64,000 nucleotides of DNA from Burkholderiales bacterium (GTDB lineage Bacteria; Pseudomonadota; Gammaproteobacteria; Burkholderiales; JAEUOS01). Shown here one piece after another: positions 53,580-62,405 of this stretch; the first letter of the stretch is position 1; the number at the start of each line of letters is the position of its first letter. The translations under genes and the position numbers were made by a program. The stretch is from positions 186,001 through 250,000 of the forward strand of contig JAEUOR010000002.1 in the NCBI GenBank assembly GCA_016790635.1. Reading direction: 5' to 3'. The notes below the pieces were generated by a model, which did no database searches, was not told the origin of the DNA, and worked only from the letters and a program-made list of their open reading frames with translations.

Positions 53580-54779
53580 GTGATCACCCTGGGGGACATC
53601 GAGTCGGCCGCGCGCGTGCTGGACGGCCACGTCGTCGAGACACCCTGCCTGCATTCGCGCACGCTCTCCGAGATCACTGGCGCCCAGGTTTACCTGAAGT
53701 TCGAGAACCACCAGTTCACCGCAAGTTTCAAGGAGCGCGGGGCGCTCAACAAGCTAGCCTCGCTCTCCGCAGAGGAGCGCGCTCGCGGCGTGGTCGCCGC
53801 GAGCGCCGGCAACCACGCGCAGGGCGTCGCGTATCACGCCGGACGTTTGGGAATCGCCTGCACGATCGTGATGCCGCGCTTCACCCCGGATGTCAAGGTG
53901 GAGATGACGCGCCGCTTCGGCGCGCAGATCGTGCTCTTTGGCGACGACTTCGACGCCGCGCGGACGCATGCGCTGGCCTTGGCGGAAGAGGGCGGCGCTT
54001 GTTTCGTGCATCCCTACGACGACGCGAAGGTGATCGCAGGACAGGGGACGCTGGCCCTGGAGATGCTGCGCCAGCAGCCCGACCTCGATACCCTGGTCGT
54101 TGCCATCGGCGGCGGCGGCCTGATCTCGGGAGTCGCGGTGGCAGGCAAGGCGTTGCGGCCGGGGCTTGCTGTCGTGGGGGTGCAGATGGCGCGCTTCGCG
54201 TCGATGGTCTGCGCCCTCAAGGGAGAAACACGACCCTTCGGCCCGGCCACCATCGCCGACGGCATCGCCGTCAGGGAGCCCGGCAGGATCACGCGCGCCA
54301 TCGTCGAGCGCCTGGTGGACGACATCGTCCTGGTCGACGAAGGCGACGTGGAGCAGGCGATCGTTCTTCTGCTGGAGATCGAGAAGACCGTCGCCGAAGG
54401 CGCCGGAGCGGCGGGCCTGGCGGCGCTGCTTTGCCACGGCGGGCGCTTTCGCGGTCGCAAGGTCGGGGTGATCCTGTGCGGCGGCAACATCGATCCCCTG
54501 ACACTGGCGGCCCTCATCGAGCGCGGCCTGGTACGCTCGGGGCGCCTGGCGCGCATCCGGGTCGAATTGCGCGACCTGCCCGGCGGATTGGCACGCGTGG
54601 CCACGGTCATCGGCGAATCCAATGCCAACATCGAGGAAGTCCATCACCAGCGCGCCTTCACCGACCTGCCGGTGAACAACGCCCAGGTCGAGTTCGTTCT
54701 CAAGACCCGCAATTCCGCGCACGTGGCCGAAATCATCGCGACGCTCAAGGCGCAGGGATTCACGGCACATCCGCTCTAG
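53580..54779 (+). CDS. ilvA: Threonine ammonia-lyase (dehydratase) with C-terminal ACT domain
   Basis: 399 aa from GTG 53580. The PLP lysine is Lys51 in TASFKERGA, with SAGNHAQGVAYH and the glycine-rich loop AIGGGGLISG binding the cofactor. An ACT domain follows at about 325-399 (RIRVELRDLPGGLARVATVIGESNANI). This is the short, single-ACT form that makes 2-oxobutyrate. Whether it is biosynthetic (ilvA) or catabolic (tdcB) is not decided by sequence alone. Confidence 0.87.
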   Translation: MITLGDIESAARVLDGHVVETPCLHSRTLSEITGAQVYLKFENHQFTASFKERGALNKLASLSAEERARGVVAASAGNHAQGVAYHAGRLGIACTIVMPRFTPDVKVEMTRRFGAQIVLFGDDFDAARTHALALAEEGGACFVHPYDDAKVIAGQGTLALEMLRQQPDLDTLVVAIGGGGLISGVAVAGKALRPGLAVVGVQMARFASMVCALKGETRPFGPATIADGIAVREPGRITRAIVERLVDDIVLVDEGDVEQAIVLLLEIEKTVAEGAGAAGLAALLCHGGRFRGRKVGVILCGGNIDPLTLAALIERGLVRSGRLARIRVELRDLPGGLARVATVIGESNANIEEVHHQRAFTDLPVNNAQVEFVLKTRNSAHVAEIIATLKAQGFTAHPL

Positions 54780-54874
54780 AGCCGCGGGCCGGCGGGCTAA
54801 ACTTCGGCGCCATGCGCGCCACGCGAAGCTCGTGTCGCGCCTCAATGCTTAGCCCAGCAAGGAGCGGTGTCTCG

Positions 54875-55252
54875 ATGAGCGGATTGTTTTCCGCGCAGGG
54901 TCTGGGCGGCCTGGCGGTATGCCTGGTCGGCCTGTGGATCCTGCGCGACGGTTTCATCAAGTTGCGCACCTGGCCGCGTGCCGAGGGCCTGGTCGTCGCC
55001 AAGACCCGGCACCTGGGACTGCCCGCCAGCGAGATCGAATACACCGACCTGGCGGGAGCACAGCAGCGCTTCCAGACGCGCTTTTCCTACGCACGGCGCG
55101 AGCCGGTCGGGGCGCGTGTCAAGATCATGCTCGACCCCGCCGGCGCGGAGCCACCCGAGGAGGCGAGCATCATGAACAACATCGTTGCGCCCCTGCTGAC
55201 CGCCGGATTCGGCTTCTGGTTTGCCTGGATTGCCGTGATGGGTCGCGGATGA
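54875..55252 (+). CDS. DUF3592-family membrane protein
   Basis: 125 aa from ATG 54875, with AAGGAG 10-15 bases upstream. One helix near the N-terminus (about 8-25), a soluble middle (WPRAEGLVVAKTRH, then IEYTDLAGAQQRFQTRFSY) and one C-terminal helix give the DUF3592 layout. The function is unknown. It is translationally coupled to the following hydrolase (ATG inside GGATGA). Confidence 0.75.
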   Translation: MSGLFSAQGLGGLAVCLVGLWILRDGFIKLRTWPRAEGLVVAKTRHLGLPASEIEYTDLAGAQQRFQTRFSYARREPVGARVKIMLDPAGAEPPEEASIMNNIVAPLLTAGFGFWFAWIAVMGRG

Positions 55253-55908
55253 CGGGCGCCCGCGGCACGCACGCAGTGGTCTGCGTGCATGGTCTCTGGA
55301 TGTCGGGATTCGCCACCACCTTCTGGCGCAACCGCCTGCGTGCGGCCGGCTACGCCGCGCAGGCGTTTTCGTACTCCTCGCTGCGCGCACCGCTCGCGGC
55401 GAGCGCCGGCAGGCTCGCGCAGGTCGTCGATCGTCTGCCGCAGGAGACCGTCCACTTCGCCGGGCACAGCTTCGGCGGGGTGTTGATCCTCGGCATGCTG
55501 GCCGCGCGCGACTGGCAGCTCGGCACGCGCCGCCTGGGACGCGTGGTCATGGTCGGCTCGCCCTGGGCCGGATCGCACGTGGCCGCTTCGCTGGCAGCGC
55601 GGCGCGGAAAGCTGGGCCGCATGATGCTGGGCGAGGCGCTGCCGGAGTGGCTGGCAGCGCCGCGCCCGGAAATTCCGGCGCAGGTCGAGGTGGGCGTGAT
55701 CGCCGGCACCCGACCCTACGGCGCCGGCCGGCTGCTGGGCCCCGGGCTGACGGCGCCGCACGACGGCACCGTCAGCGTGGCCGAGACGCGCGTGCCGGGC
55801 GCGCGCGAGCACCTGTGCCTGCCGGTCAGCCACACCGAGATGCTGCTCTCGGCCAAGGTGGCGCAGCAGATCACCGCCTTCGTCACGGCGGGGAGGTTCG
55901 CCGCGTGA
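55249..55908 (+). CDS. Alpha/beta-fold lipase/esterase-like hydrolase
   Basis: 219 aa. It starts VVCVHGLWMSG (oxyanion HG), then GHSFGG with Ser74, PHDGTVSV for the acid and VSHTEML for the catalytic histidine. This compact layout resembles bacterial lipases and thioesterase/PGAP1-like esterases. The start overlaps the DUF3592 stop and its own stop overlaps the next gene, so it belongs to a coupled operon that begins at 54875. Confidence 0.82.
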   Translation: MTGARGTHAVVCVHGLWMSGFATTFWRNRLRAAGYAAQAFSYSSLRAPLAASAGRLAQVVDRLPQETVHFAGHSFGGVLILGMLAARDWQLGTRRLGRVVMVGSPWAGSHVAASLAARRGKLGRMMLGEALPEWLAAPRPEIPAQVEVGVIAGTRPYGAGRLLGPGLTAPHDGTVSVAETRVPGAREHLCLPVSHTEMLLSAKVAQQITAFVTAGRFAA

Positions 55909-56969
55909 GACGCCTGCTGCCGGTGGCCGCCGCGCTGCTTTTGGGCGGTTGCGGCGCGACGGCCTACTACTGGCAGCTGGCAGCGGGGCACATGGAGGTC
56001 ATGCGCCTGGCGCGGCCGGTCGAGGAGGTTATCGCCGATGCGTCGACCTCGGCCGATCTCAAGCGCCGCCTGGAGCTCGCCGCGCGTGCGCGCGCCTTTG
56101 CGAGCCGTGAGCTGGGGTTGCCGGACAACGGCAGCTACCGCAAGTACGCCGACCTGAAACGCCCGCACGTGGTGTGGAACGTCTTCGCCGCGCCGCCGCT
56201 GGCGCTTGATCTGCGCACCCAGTGCTTCCCGGTCGCCGGTTGCGTGGTCTATCGCGGCTTCTTCGCGCAGGCCGACGCCGATGCCTATGCGGCGACGCTG
56301 CGCGCGCAGGGACTTGACGTGTTCGTCGGTGGCGTGCCGGCTTATTCCACGCTGGGCTGGTTCGACGACCCGCTGCTCAACACTTTCATCCGTCATCCCG
56401 ACCTGGAGATCGCGCGCTTCCTGTTCCACGAGCTGGCGCATCAGGTCCTCTATGTTCGCGATGACACGACCTTCAATGAATCCTTTGCCGTTGCGGTCGA
56501 GGAAGAAGGTCTCAAGCGCTGGATGAGGCAGCATGCGAGCGCCGCCGACCGCGAGCGCTATGCCGCCTTCAGCGAGCGACGCCGCGCGGTGATGCGGCTG
56601 CTACTTGGCGCGCGCGGCGCGCTGGCGGCCGTCTATGCCGGCGGGGGGAGCGAGGCTGCCCGCCTTGCCGCCAAGGAGGCAGTGCTCGACCGGCTCAGGC
56701 GCGACTACGGCACAGTGGCCGATCGCTGGGGTCTTTCCGCGCCCGAGCGGCGCGCGTGGGACGACTGGATCATGCGCGACCTCAACAATGCCAAGCTCGG
56801 CTCGATCGCGGCTTATACTCAGCGTGTGCCCCAGTTCGCCGCGCTCATCGATCGCGAACGCGGCGACATGGCGGCGTTCTTCGCCGCGGCCAAGGCGCTG
56901 GCCGCGTTGCCCAAGGAAGAGCGCAACCGCCGTCTCGACACCTTTGCGCCACCTGCCCTGGAGGACTGA
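55905..56969 (+). CDS. HEXXH lipoprotein, predicted aminopeptidase (COG4324-like)
   Basis: 354 aa from GTG 55905. The lipobox is LGGC (Cys16). The zinc motif is FHELAHQ (His175, Glu176, His179) with NESFA (Glu192) as the probable third ligand, a gluzincin arrangement. The family is annotated as predicted aminopeptidase, but its activity is uncharacterised. It is expected to be anchored in the outer or inner membrane facing the periplasm. Confidence 0.85.
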   Translation: MRRLLPVAAALLLGGCGATAYYWQLAAGHMEVMRLARPVEEVIADASTSADLKRRLELAARARAFASRELGLPDNGSYRKYADLKRPHVVWNVFAAPPLALDLRTQCFPVAGCVVYRGFFAQADADAYAATLRAQGLDVFVGGVPAYSTLGWFDDPLLNTFIRHPDLEIARFLFHELAHQVLYVRDDTTFNESFAVAVEEEGLKRWMRQHASAADRERYAAFSERRRAVMRLLLGARGALAAVYAGGGSEAARLAAKEAVLDRLRRDYGTVADRWGLSAPERRAWDDWIMRDLNNAKLGSIAAYTQRVPQFAALIDRERGDMAAFFAAAKALAALPKEERNRRLDTFAPPALED

Positions 56970-56970
56970 C

Positions 56971-57318
56971 ATGAAGCCCAGCATCGCTGCCCTCGTCGCA
57001 CTACTACTCCTGGTCCTGCCGGCGCACGCGCACCACGGCTGGGGCGAGTACGACAATTCGAAGACCCTGTCGCTGACCGGCACCATCGTCGAGTCGAAGT
57101 ACGAGAACCCGCATGCGACCGTCCGCCTGCGCTCGGGCGACCGTGTCTGGTTCGCCTGGCTGGCGCCGGTCTTTCGCATGGAGGCGCGGGGCCTCAACGC
57201 CGAAATGGTCAAGGTCGGCGCGACCGTGACCCTCGAAGGCTACGCGAGCACGTCCAAACCCAACGAGATGCGCGCCGAGCGCATCATCATCGCCGGCAAG
57301 CCGACCGAGCTGCGCTAG
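56971..57318 (+). CDS. DUF6152 secreted protein
   Basis: 115 aa, starting 2 bp after the aminopeptidase stop. A signal peptide (MKPSIAALVALLLLVLPAHA) is followed by HHGWGEYD, LTGTIVESKYENPHATV and VTLEGYASTSKPNEMRAERI, the DUF6152 pattern of a small OB-like beta barrel. The histidine-rich start could bind metal. It is followed by a DUF6644 gene, a common pairing. Confidence 0.82.
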   Translation: MKPSIAALVALLLLVLPAHAHHGWGEYDNSKTLSLTGTIVESKYENPHATVRLRSGDRVWFAWLAPVFRMEARGLNAEMVKVGATVTLEGYASTSKPNEMRAERIIIAGKPTELR

Positions 57319-57349
57319 ACCGGCCCGGCACGCCTGACCCCTGCCGGCG

Positions 57350-57820
57350 ATGGGACGCACGCTCAGCGACCTGCCGCTTGCGGTCTTCCTGCGCGGCAGC
57401 GCCTGGGCCTATCCGACCCTGGAGACCGTCCACCTGGTCGCCATCGCGCTCCTGTTCGGATCGATCGTCGTCGTCGACCTGCGCATCCTCGGCCTCACGC
57501 GCGACCTGCCGGCGAAGCGCCTGGCCGCGCACGCGCTGCCCTGGACGCTCGCGGCCTTCGCCCTGGCGGTGGTCAGCGGGCTCCTGCTCTTCATCGCGCA
57601 CGCCGCCGACCTCATCGGCAACCGTGTCTTCCTGGTCAAGGTCGGACTCATCATGGCAGCCGGGGGCAATGCAGCCATGTTCCACTCCGGACCGTGGGGC
57701 AGCGTGGCGCGCTGGGACACGGGGGTCAGCGCGCCTCCGGGCGCGCGCGTCATGGCGGCGGCTTCGATCATCCTGTGGGTCGGGGTGATCGCCTGCGGCC
57801 GCTGGATCGCCTACGCATGA
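57350..57820 (+). CDS. DUF6644 four-helix membrane protein
   Basis: 156 aa with four membrane segments. Conserved features are LETVHLVAIALLFGSIVVVDLRILGL, PWTLAAFALAVVSGLLLF and LVKVGLI, including a buried histidine in the first helix. Family members are paired with DUF6152 proteins; the pair may form an inner-membrane/periplasmic unit of unknown role. The stop overlaps the TIGR04282 start (ATGA). Confidence 0.8.
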   Translation: MGRTLSDLPLAVFLRGSAWAYPTLETVHLVAIALLFGSIVVVDLRILGLTRDLPAKRLAAHALPWTLAAFALAVVSGLLLFIAHAADLIGNRVFLVKVGLIMAAGGNAAMFHSGPWGSVARWDTGVSAPPGARVMAAASIILWVGVIACGRWIAYA

Positions 57821-58458
57821 TGCCGCTTCTGATCGTATTCGCGCGCGCGCCCGTGCCGGGGCAATGCAAGACCCGACTCATCCCCGCGCTCGGTGCCGAG
57901 GGCGCGGCGCGCGCGCAGGAGCGCCTCCTGCGCCAGACGCTCGCGACCGCGGCGGCCTGGCGCGCGGGGACAGCGGGGGCCGCCGTCGAACTGCATTGCG
58001 CGCCCGACGGTGCGCACCCGGCCTTTGCGGCGTGCGCGGCCGAGTACGACGTGCGGCTGGTGGCACAGAGGCCGGGTGATCTCGGGGCGCGCATGTGGCT
58101 TGCGCTGATCACGGCGCTGTGCGCCGGCATGCGCCCGGTGCTGGTCGGCACCGACTGCCCCGAGCGTGCCGTTACGCACCTTGAGGATGCGTTCGCCAAG
58201 CTTGACACGCACGATGCCGTGTTCGGCCCCGCGACCGATGGCGGCTATGTGCTGGTCGGGCTGGCGCGTGCGTTACCCGAACTTTTCGCCGGCATCGCCT
58301 GGAGCACGTCGCGCGTCATGCGCGAGACCCGCGACCGCGCCTGCAGCGTCGGTGCGCGCATCGCCCTGCAGGCTCCGCTCGCCGATGTCGACACGCCGGC
58401 GGACTGGGAGCGCCTGGCGCGCGATCCGCGCTACGCGCATCTGACGGGGGCGGCATGA
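57817..58458 (+). CDS. TIGR04282-type glycosyltransferase/nucleotidyltransferase-like protein
   Basis: 213 aa. It begins LLIVFARAPVPGQCKTRL, then PVLVGTDCPE and GPATDGGYVLVGL, the diagnostic motifs of TIGR04282 proteins, sometimes linked to arsenosugar synthesis. The fold is GT-A-like and related to CofC/MobA. No arsenic methylation gene is present here, so the substrate is unknown. It is coupled to both neighbours by ATGA overlaps. Confidence 0.82.
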   Translation: MMPLLIVFARAPVPGQCKTRLIPALGAEGAARAQERLLRQTLATAAAWRAGTAGAAVELHCAPDGAHPAFAACAAEYDVRLVAQRPGDLGARMWLALITALCAGMRPVLVGTDCPERAVTHLEDAFAKLDTHDAVFGPATDGGYVLVGLARALPELFAGIAWSTSRVMRETRDRACSVGARIALQAPLADVDTPADWERLARDPRYAHLTGAA

Positions 58459-59276
58459 GCGACTTTCGCCGACCGGCGCAATCGCGCCGCCGGCCGTTGC
58501 CGGGGCTCAACGCGCACCTGCTTGACTGGCCGGGCGACGCGCCGCCCGTCGTGCTCCTGCACCCGAACCGCACCAATGCGCGGGTCTGGGATTTCATGGT
58601 CGACGCCTCCCGGCTTGCCAATCGCTTCCTGGCGCCTGACGCGCGCGGTCACGGCCTGTCGGATTACCCGGAAACCGGCTACGGCTACGAGGACTATCTC
58701 GCCGACCTGCGCGCCCTCCTGATGGCGGAGGGACTGGCGCGCGTTCACCTGGTCGGCGCGGCCACCGGAGGCAACCTTGCGCTGCTCCTGGCCTCGCAAG
58801 CGCCGGAATTGGTGGCGAGCCTCACGGTGGTCGATCCGGGCGTCTCGCTCGATCCGCAGTTGAGCGCGCGGGTGCGCGAACAGATGGTGCGCGAGTTTCG
58901 CTTCGACTCGCTTGCCGAGGCGCGCAGCCGCATGCCCTTCTCGCACCTGTGGAGCGAGGCGATGAAGAATCACTACAGCCGCCACTCCTTTGTCGAGGAG
59001 GCCGACGGGCGCTTTGCGTGGCGCTACCATCCGCCCGGCGCGGTCGCGACCGAACACCTGCTGGAAACGCCGATCTGGGACCGCATCCGCGTGACCTGCC
59101 CGACGCTCATCGTGCGCGGCAGCGCCTCCGAAGTGTTTCCGCGCGCCAACATGCAGCGCCTGGCCGCGCTGATCCCCGCCGCGCAATGCGCCGAGGTCCA
59201 GGCTGACCACCGCGTGCCGCAGGACAACCCGGCGGCGCTCGCCGCGCTGCTGGATGACTTCATCGGCGCGCAATGA
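58455..59276 (+). CDS. Alpha/beta-hydrolase-fold protein lacking the nucleophile serine
   Basis: 273 aa. The fold is clear: PPVVLLHPNRTNARVWDFM, APDARGHGLSDYPE and a late QADHRVPQDNP with the histidine. At the nucleophile elbow, where G-x-S-x-G is expected, it reads G-A-A-T-G (residues 101-105), so Ala103 replaces serine. It may be non-hydrolytic, use another residue, or bind a ligand. It is coupled to the TIGR04282 and DUF3047 genes by ATGA overlaps. Confidence 0.82.
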   Translation: MSDFRRPAQSRRRPLPGLNAHLLDWPGDAPPVVLLHPNRTNARVWDFMVDASRLANRFLAPDARGHGLSDYPETGYGYEDYLADLRALLMAEGLARVHLVGAATGGNLALLLASQAPELVASLTVVDPGVSLDPQLSARVREQMVREFRFDSLAEARSRMPFSHLWSEAMKNHYSRHSFVEEADGRFAWRYHPPGAVATEHLLETPIWDRIRVTCPTLIVRGSASEVFPRANMQRLAALIPAAQCAEVQADHRVPQDNPAALAALLDDFIGAQ

Positions 59277-60028
59277 CAAGCCTGTGCCGCGCCCTCGCGC
59301 TGGTCGGCCTGGTGGCTATTGCGACCGGCATGTCCGCCAGTGCGCAGCAGGTCATCGCCGCCGGAAGCTTTTCCGCGCGCGGCGCTGACAGCGGTCTGCC
59401 GCCGGACTGGAAGCCGCTCACCTTTCGCAAGGTCGAACGGCACACGCGCTACACGCTGGTCAACGATGGCGGGGTCACCGTGCTCAAGGCCGAGAGCGCG
59501 GCATCGGCTTCGGGCCTGATGCGCCGTTTCGATGAGCGCGTGGTCGAACTCAAGGACTTCCCGATCCTGCGCTGGCGCTGGAAGGTCGCCGGGCTCGTCA
59601 AGGGCGCCGACATACGGAGCCGCGAAGGAGATGATTACCCGGCGCGCATCTACGTGGTGTTCCGCTACGACCCCGAGCGGCCCGGGGTGGGCGCCAGCAT
59701 GCGCATGCAGTACGGCCTGGCGAAGTCGCTGTATGGGGAATACCCGCCGCACGCCAGCCTCAATTACGTATGGGACGGCCGCGCGCCCGCAGGCACCATG
59801 TTGCCCAATGCCTACACGGCGCGCGCGATGATGTTCGTCGTCGAGTCGGGCGCGGCGCGGGTCGGTGAATGGGTCAGCGTCGAGCGCGACGTCTACGCCG
59901 ACTACCGGCGCGCCTTCAACGAGGAACCACCGCCGGTGGCGGGCATCGCGGTCATGACCGACACCGACCAGACCGGCGAGAGTGCCGTCGCCTGGTATGG
60001 CGACATCGAGCTGCGCGCGCGACGCTGA
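59273..60028 (+). CDS. DUF3047 secreted protein
   Basis: 251 aa with a signal peptide (VGLVAIATGMSASAQQ) and no lipobox. Landmarks are PPDWKPLTFRKVERHTRYTL, FPILRWRWKVAGL and AVMTDTDQTGESAVAWYGDIEL, matching the lipoprotein DUF3047 at 41758-42528. It has an extra loop with DDYPARIYVVFRYD. It is the last gene of the coupled operon begun at 54875. The function is unknown. Confidence 0.86.
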   Translation: MTSLCRALALVGLVAIATGMSASAQQVIAAGSFSARGADSGLPPDWKPLTFRKVERHTRYTLVNDGGVTVLKAESAASASGLMRRFDERVVELKDFPILRWRWKVAGLVKGADIRSREGDDYPARIYVVFRYDPERPGVGASMRMQYGLAKSLYGEYPPHASLNYVWDGRAPAGTMLPNAYTARAMMFVVESGAARVGEWVSVERDVYADYRRAFNEEPPPVAGIAVMTDTDQTGESAVAWYGDIELRARR

Positions 60029-60044
60029 GCGCGGCTTGCGCCAA

Positions 60045-60371
60045 TCAGGTGGCGGCGCCGTCCCCGTCGATGATGCGCCCCAGCGCATTGTCCACGACCA
60101 ACGGGGTCTCGAAATAGCGGATGGTCGGCTCGCAGCCGTACATGGCCTTGAGGCGTGCGCGCCAGGCCGCGTCGTGACCGCGCTGGGCCGCTTCGACCGA
60201 TGGCCAGAGATAGGCCCCGCCAGCCTGTCCGGCGGCGGCGTCGTAGAGGAAATTCTTGCGCACCAGTTCGCCGTTGGCGCGCCAGTGTTCGGAGACCTGG
60301 CGCATGCCGCGCACGACTTCCTCGCGCGAGATCCCCTGCGGCAGGTCGAACAGCACGAGTTCGGTGATCAT
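60045..60371 (-). CDS. Small ferredoxin-like (Dabb/EthD-type) protein
   Basis: 108 aa with GAGGAGG before ATG 60371. It starts ITELVLFDLPQGISREEVVRGM, and has NFLYDAAAGQAGGAYLWPSVEAAQRGHDAAW and IRYFETPLVVDN, the dimeric alpha/beta-barrel pattern shared by YdhR, EthD and Dabb proteins. It follows the sulfurtransferase gene on the same strand by 13 bp. The function is unknown. Confidence 0.75.
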   Translation of the reverse strand: MITELVLFDLPQGISREEVVRGMRQVSEHWRANGELVRKNFLYDAAAGQAGGAYLWPSVEAAQRGHDAAWRARLKAMYGCEPTIRYFETPLVVDNALGRIIDGDGAAT

Positions 60372-60384
60372 GGGGCAAGCCTCC

Positions 60385-61239
60385 TCAGGGGTTGGGACCG
60401 GTAGCGACCGGGCGCGACGGGTCGGCGCACCACTCGCTCCACGAGCCGATGTAGAGCCTGGAGCCGGCGAGACCGGCGATTTCCATTGCGACCAGGTTCT
60501 GGCAGGCCGAGACGCCCGAGCCGCACTGATGCACCAGTGATGAAGCCGGTGTGCTGCCCAACAGTGCGCGGTACTCGGCGGCGAGTACCGCTGCGCTCTT
60601 GTAGGTGCCGTCGGGCAGGATGTTCTGCTGCCAGGGGCGCGAGAGCGCGCCCGGGATGTGTCCGGCCACCGGGTCGATGGGTTCGGCCAGGCCCGCGTAG
60701 CGCTCCGCCGTGCGCGCGTCGAGGACGGTGAGACTCCTGCTGCCGAGGTTCTCGACCAGTGTCGAGACCTCGACGCGCATGCCGTCACGCAGGCGAGCGA
60801 CGAACTGACTGGCCGGCCGCGCGGCAGGCGGGTTGGCCGTGGTCGGTCGCGCGTCGGCCCGCCACTTCCCCAGGCCGCCGTCGAGCACGGCGACGTGGTC
60901 ATGCCCCAGCCACCGCAAGGTCCACCAGACCCTTCCGGCGTAGTTGTTGTTCGCGCTGTCGTAGCAGACCACCTGCGTCCCGGAAGTAACGCCGAGGCGC
61001 GAGAACAAGGCCTCGAGGTCGGCCACCGCGGGCAGCGGGTGGCGTCCGTTCGTGCCGGTCTTCCTGCCGGCCATGTCGTCTTCCATCGAGACGAAATGCG
61101 CGCCGGGGATGTGCTCGCGCGCATAGGATTCGCGGCCGAAGGCGTGATTCATGAGGTCGTGCTGGCAGTCGAGCACGAGCCAGGAGGGATCGGCGAGGTG
61201 CGCCTCGAGTTCGGTGCAGGAGACCAGGGGGGAAGCCAT
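60385..61239 (-). CDS. sseA: Thiosulfate/3-mercaptopyruvate sulfurtransferase
   Basis: 284 aa from ATG 61239. It has two rhodanese domains (about 1-140 and 155-284). The first has HIPGAHFVSMEDDMAG, the second HIPGALSRPW and the active loop CGSGVSA (Cys239). The C-G-S-G-V form points to mercaptopyruvate rather than thiosulfate preference. It transfers sulfane sulfur to thiols or cyanide. Symbol given by family only. Confidence 0.85.
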   Translation of the reverse strand: MASPLVSCTELEAHLADPSWLVLDCQHDLMNHAFGRESYAREHIPGAHFVSMEDDMAGRKTGTNGRHPLPAVADLEALFSRLGVTSGTQVVCYDSANNNYAGRVWWTLRWLGHDHVAVLDGGLGKWRADARPTTANPPAARPASQFVARLRDGMRVEVSTLVENLGSRSLTVLDARTAERYAGLAEPIDPVAGHIPGALSRPWQQNILPDGTYKSAAVLAAEYRALLGSTPASSLVHQCGSGVSACQNLVAMEIAGLAGSRLYIGSWSEWCADPSRPVATGPNP

Positions 61240-61276
61240 GGGTGCTTTCAGCAGGCGGTGCGCCCGCGACAATGGG

Positions 61277-62392
61277 TCAATAAAGGCCCGGCGCCTCGCG
61301 ACGCAGGTATTCATGGAAGTGCTGCATGCCGTCTTCCATGGGTGACTGGTAGGGGCCGACCTGGCTCATGCCGCGCGCCTGCAATGCCTTGCGGCCGGCG
61401 TCCATGCGCAGGGCGATCTCGTCGTCTTCGCGCGCCGTCTCCATGTAGGCCGCCTGCTGCGCGGCGACGAAGTCGCGTTCGAAGAGCACGATCTCCTCGG
61501 GATAGTAGAACTCGACGACATTGGTGGTCGACTGCGGGCCGCGCGGCACCAGGTGCGAAATCACCAGCACGTGGGGATACCACTCGACCATGATGTTGGG
61601 ATAGAGGGTGAGCCAGATCGCGCCATGCGGCGGCGGCGTGCCGTCGAATCGTTCGCTGCGGTACTTGAGCACCTCGGCGTGCCACTTGCGGTAGGTCGCG
61701 CTGCCCGGCCGCGCCAGCGCGTGGTTGACGCCGACGGTCTGCACCGAATAGCGGGGGCCGTACTCCCAGGACAGGTCGTCACAGGTCACGAAACCGCCCA
61801 GTCCCGGATGGAAGGGCTCGACGTGGTAATCCTCGAGGTAGACCTCGATGAAGGTTTTCCAGTTGTAGGCGCACTCGTGGATCTCGACCCGGTCCAGCAT
61901 GAAGCCTGAAAAATCCAGGTCGCGCGCCACACCCAGCCGGGCCAGGTCGGTGGCGACGTTCTGCCGGCCATCGAACAGGAGCCCGTTCCATGACGAAAGC
62001 GGCGCGCGATCGAGGTCCAGGCAGGGTTTGTCGCCGAAATGCGGTGCGCCCAGCAAACGCCCGCCCAGGTCATAGGTCCAGCGATGCAGCGGGCAGACGA
62101 TGTTTTCGCGCTTGCCGCGCCCGTTCAACATGACCGCCTGGCGATGACGGCACACGTTGGAGAGGAGTTCCACACCCCGGCCGTTGTTGACCAGCACCTG
62201 CGCCTGGCCGCGCCAGTCGAGCACGTGGAAGTCACCCGGTTCGGGCGTCATGAGCTCGTGTCCGACATAGCCCGGGGCGTTGCCGAAGTGGACCTTCAGC
62301 TCCTCGGCGAAGACATGCGGATCGAGGTAGGCGACGACCGGAAGCTGCGATGCAGAGCGGGCCAGAAGCCCGGCATTGGCAATGTCCGACAT
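61277..62392 (-). CDS. Rieske-type aromatic ring-hydroxylating oxygenase, alpha subunit
   Basis: 371 aa. The Rieske cluster ligands are Cys81, His83, Cys100 and His103 (CRHRQ and CPLHRW). The mononuclear iron ligands are in DYHVEPFH (His190 and His195), with a conserved preceding acidic residue. It oxidises aromatic or N-methyl substrates using a separate reductase that is not encoded nearby. A strong hairpin precedes its ribosome site (GGGAGAGC). It is divergent from xseB. Confidence 0.88.
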   Translation of the reverse strand: MSDIANAGLLARSASQLPVVAYLDPHVFAEELKVHFGNAPGYVGHELMTPEPGDFHVLDWRGQAQVLVNNGRGVELLSNVCRHRQAVMLNGRGKRENIVCPLHRWTYDLGGRLLGAPHFGDKPCLDLDRAPLSSWNGLLFDGRQNVATDLARLGVARDLDFSGFMLDRVEIHECAYNWKTFIEVYLEDYHVEPFHPGLGGFVTCDDLSWEYGPRYSVQTVGVNHALARPGSATYRKWHAEVLKYRSERFDGTPPPHGAIWLTLYPNIMVEWYPHVLVISHLVPRGPQSTTNVVEFYYPEEIVLFERDFVAAQQAAYMETAREDDEIALRMDAGRKALQARGMSQVGPYQSPMEDGMQHFHEYLRREAPGLY

Positions 62393-62405
62393 TTCTTGCT
62401 CTCCC

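Noticed and set aside
50475..53711. A 1078-codon version of the ABC exporter
   Set aside because: The extra ~490 codons lie opposite the protease gene, and homology begins at ATG 52250.
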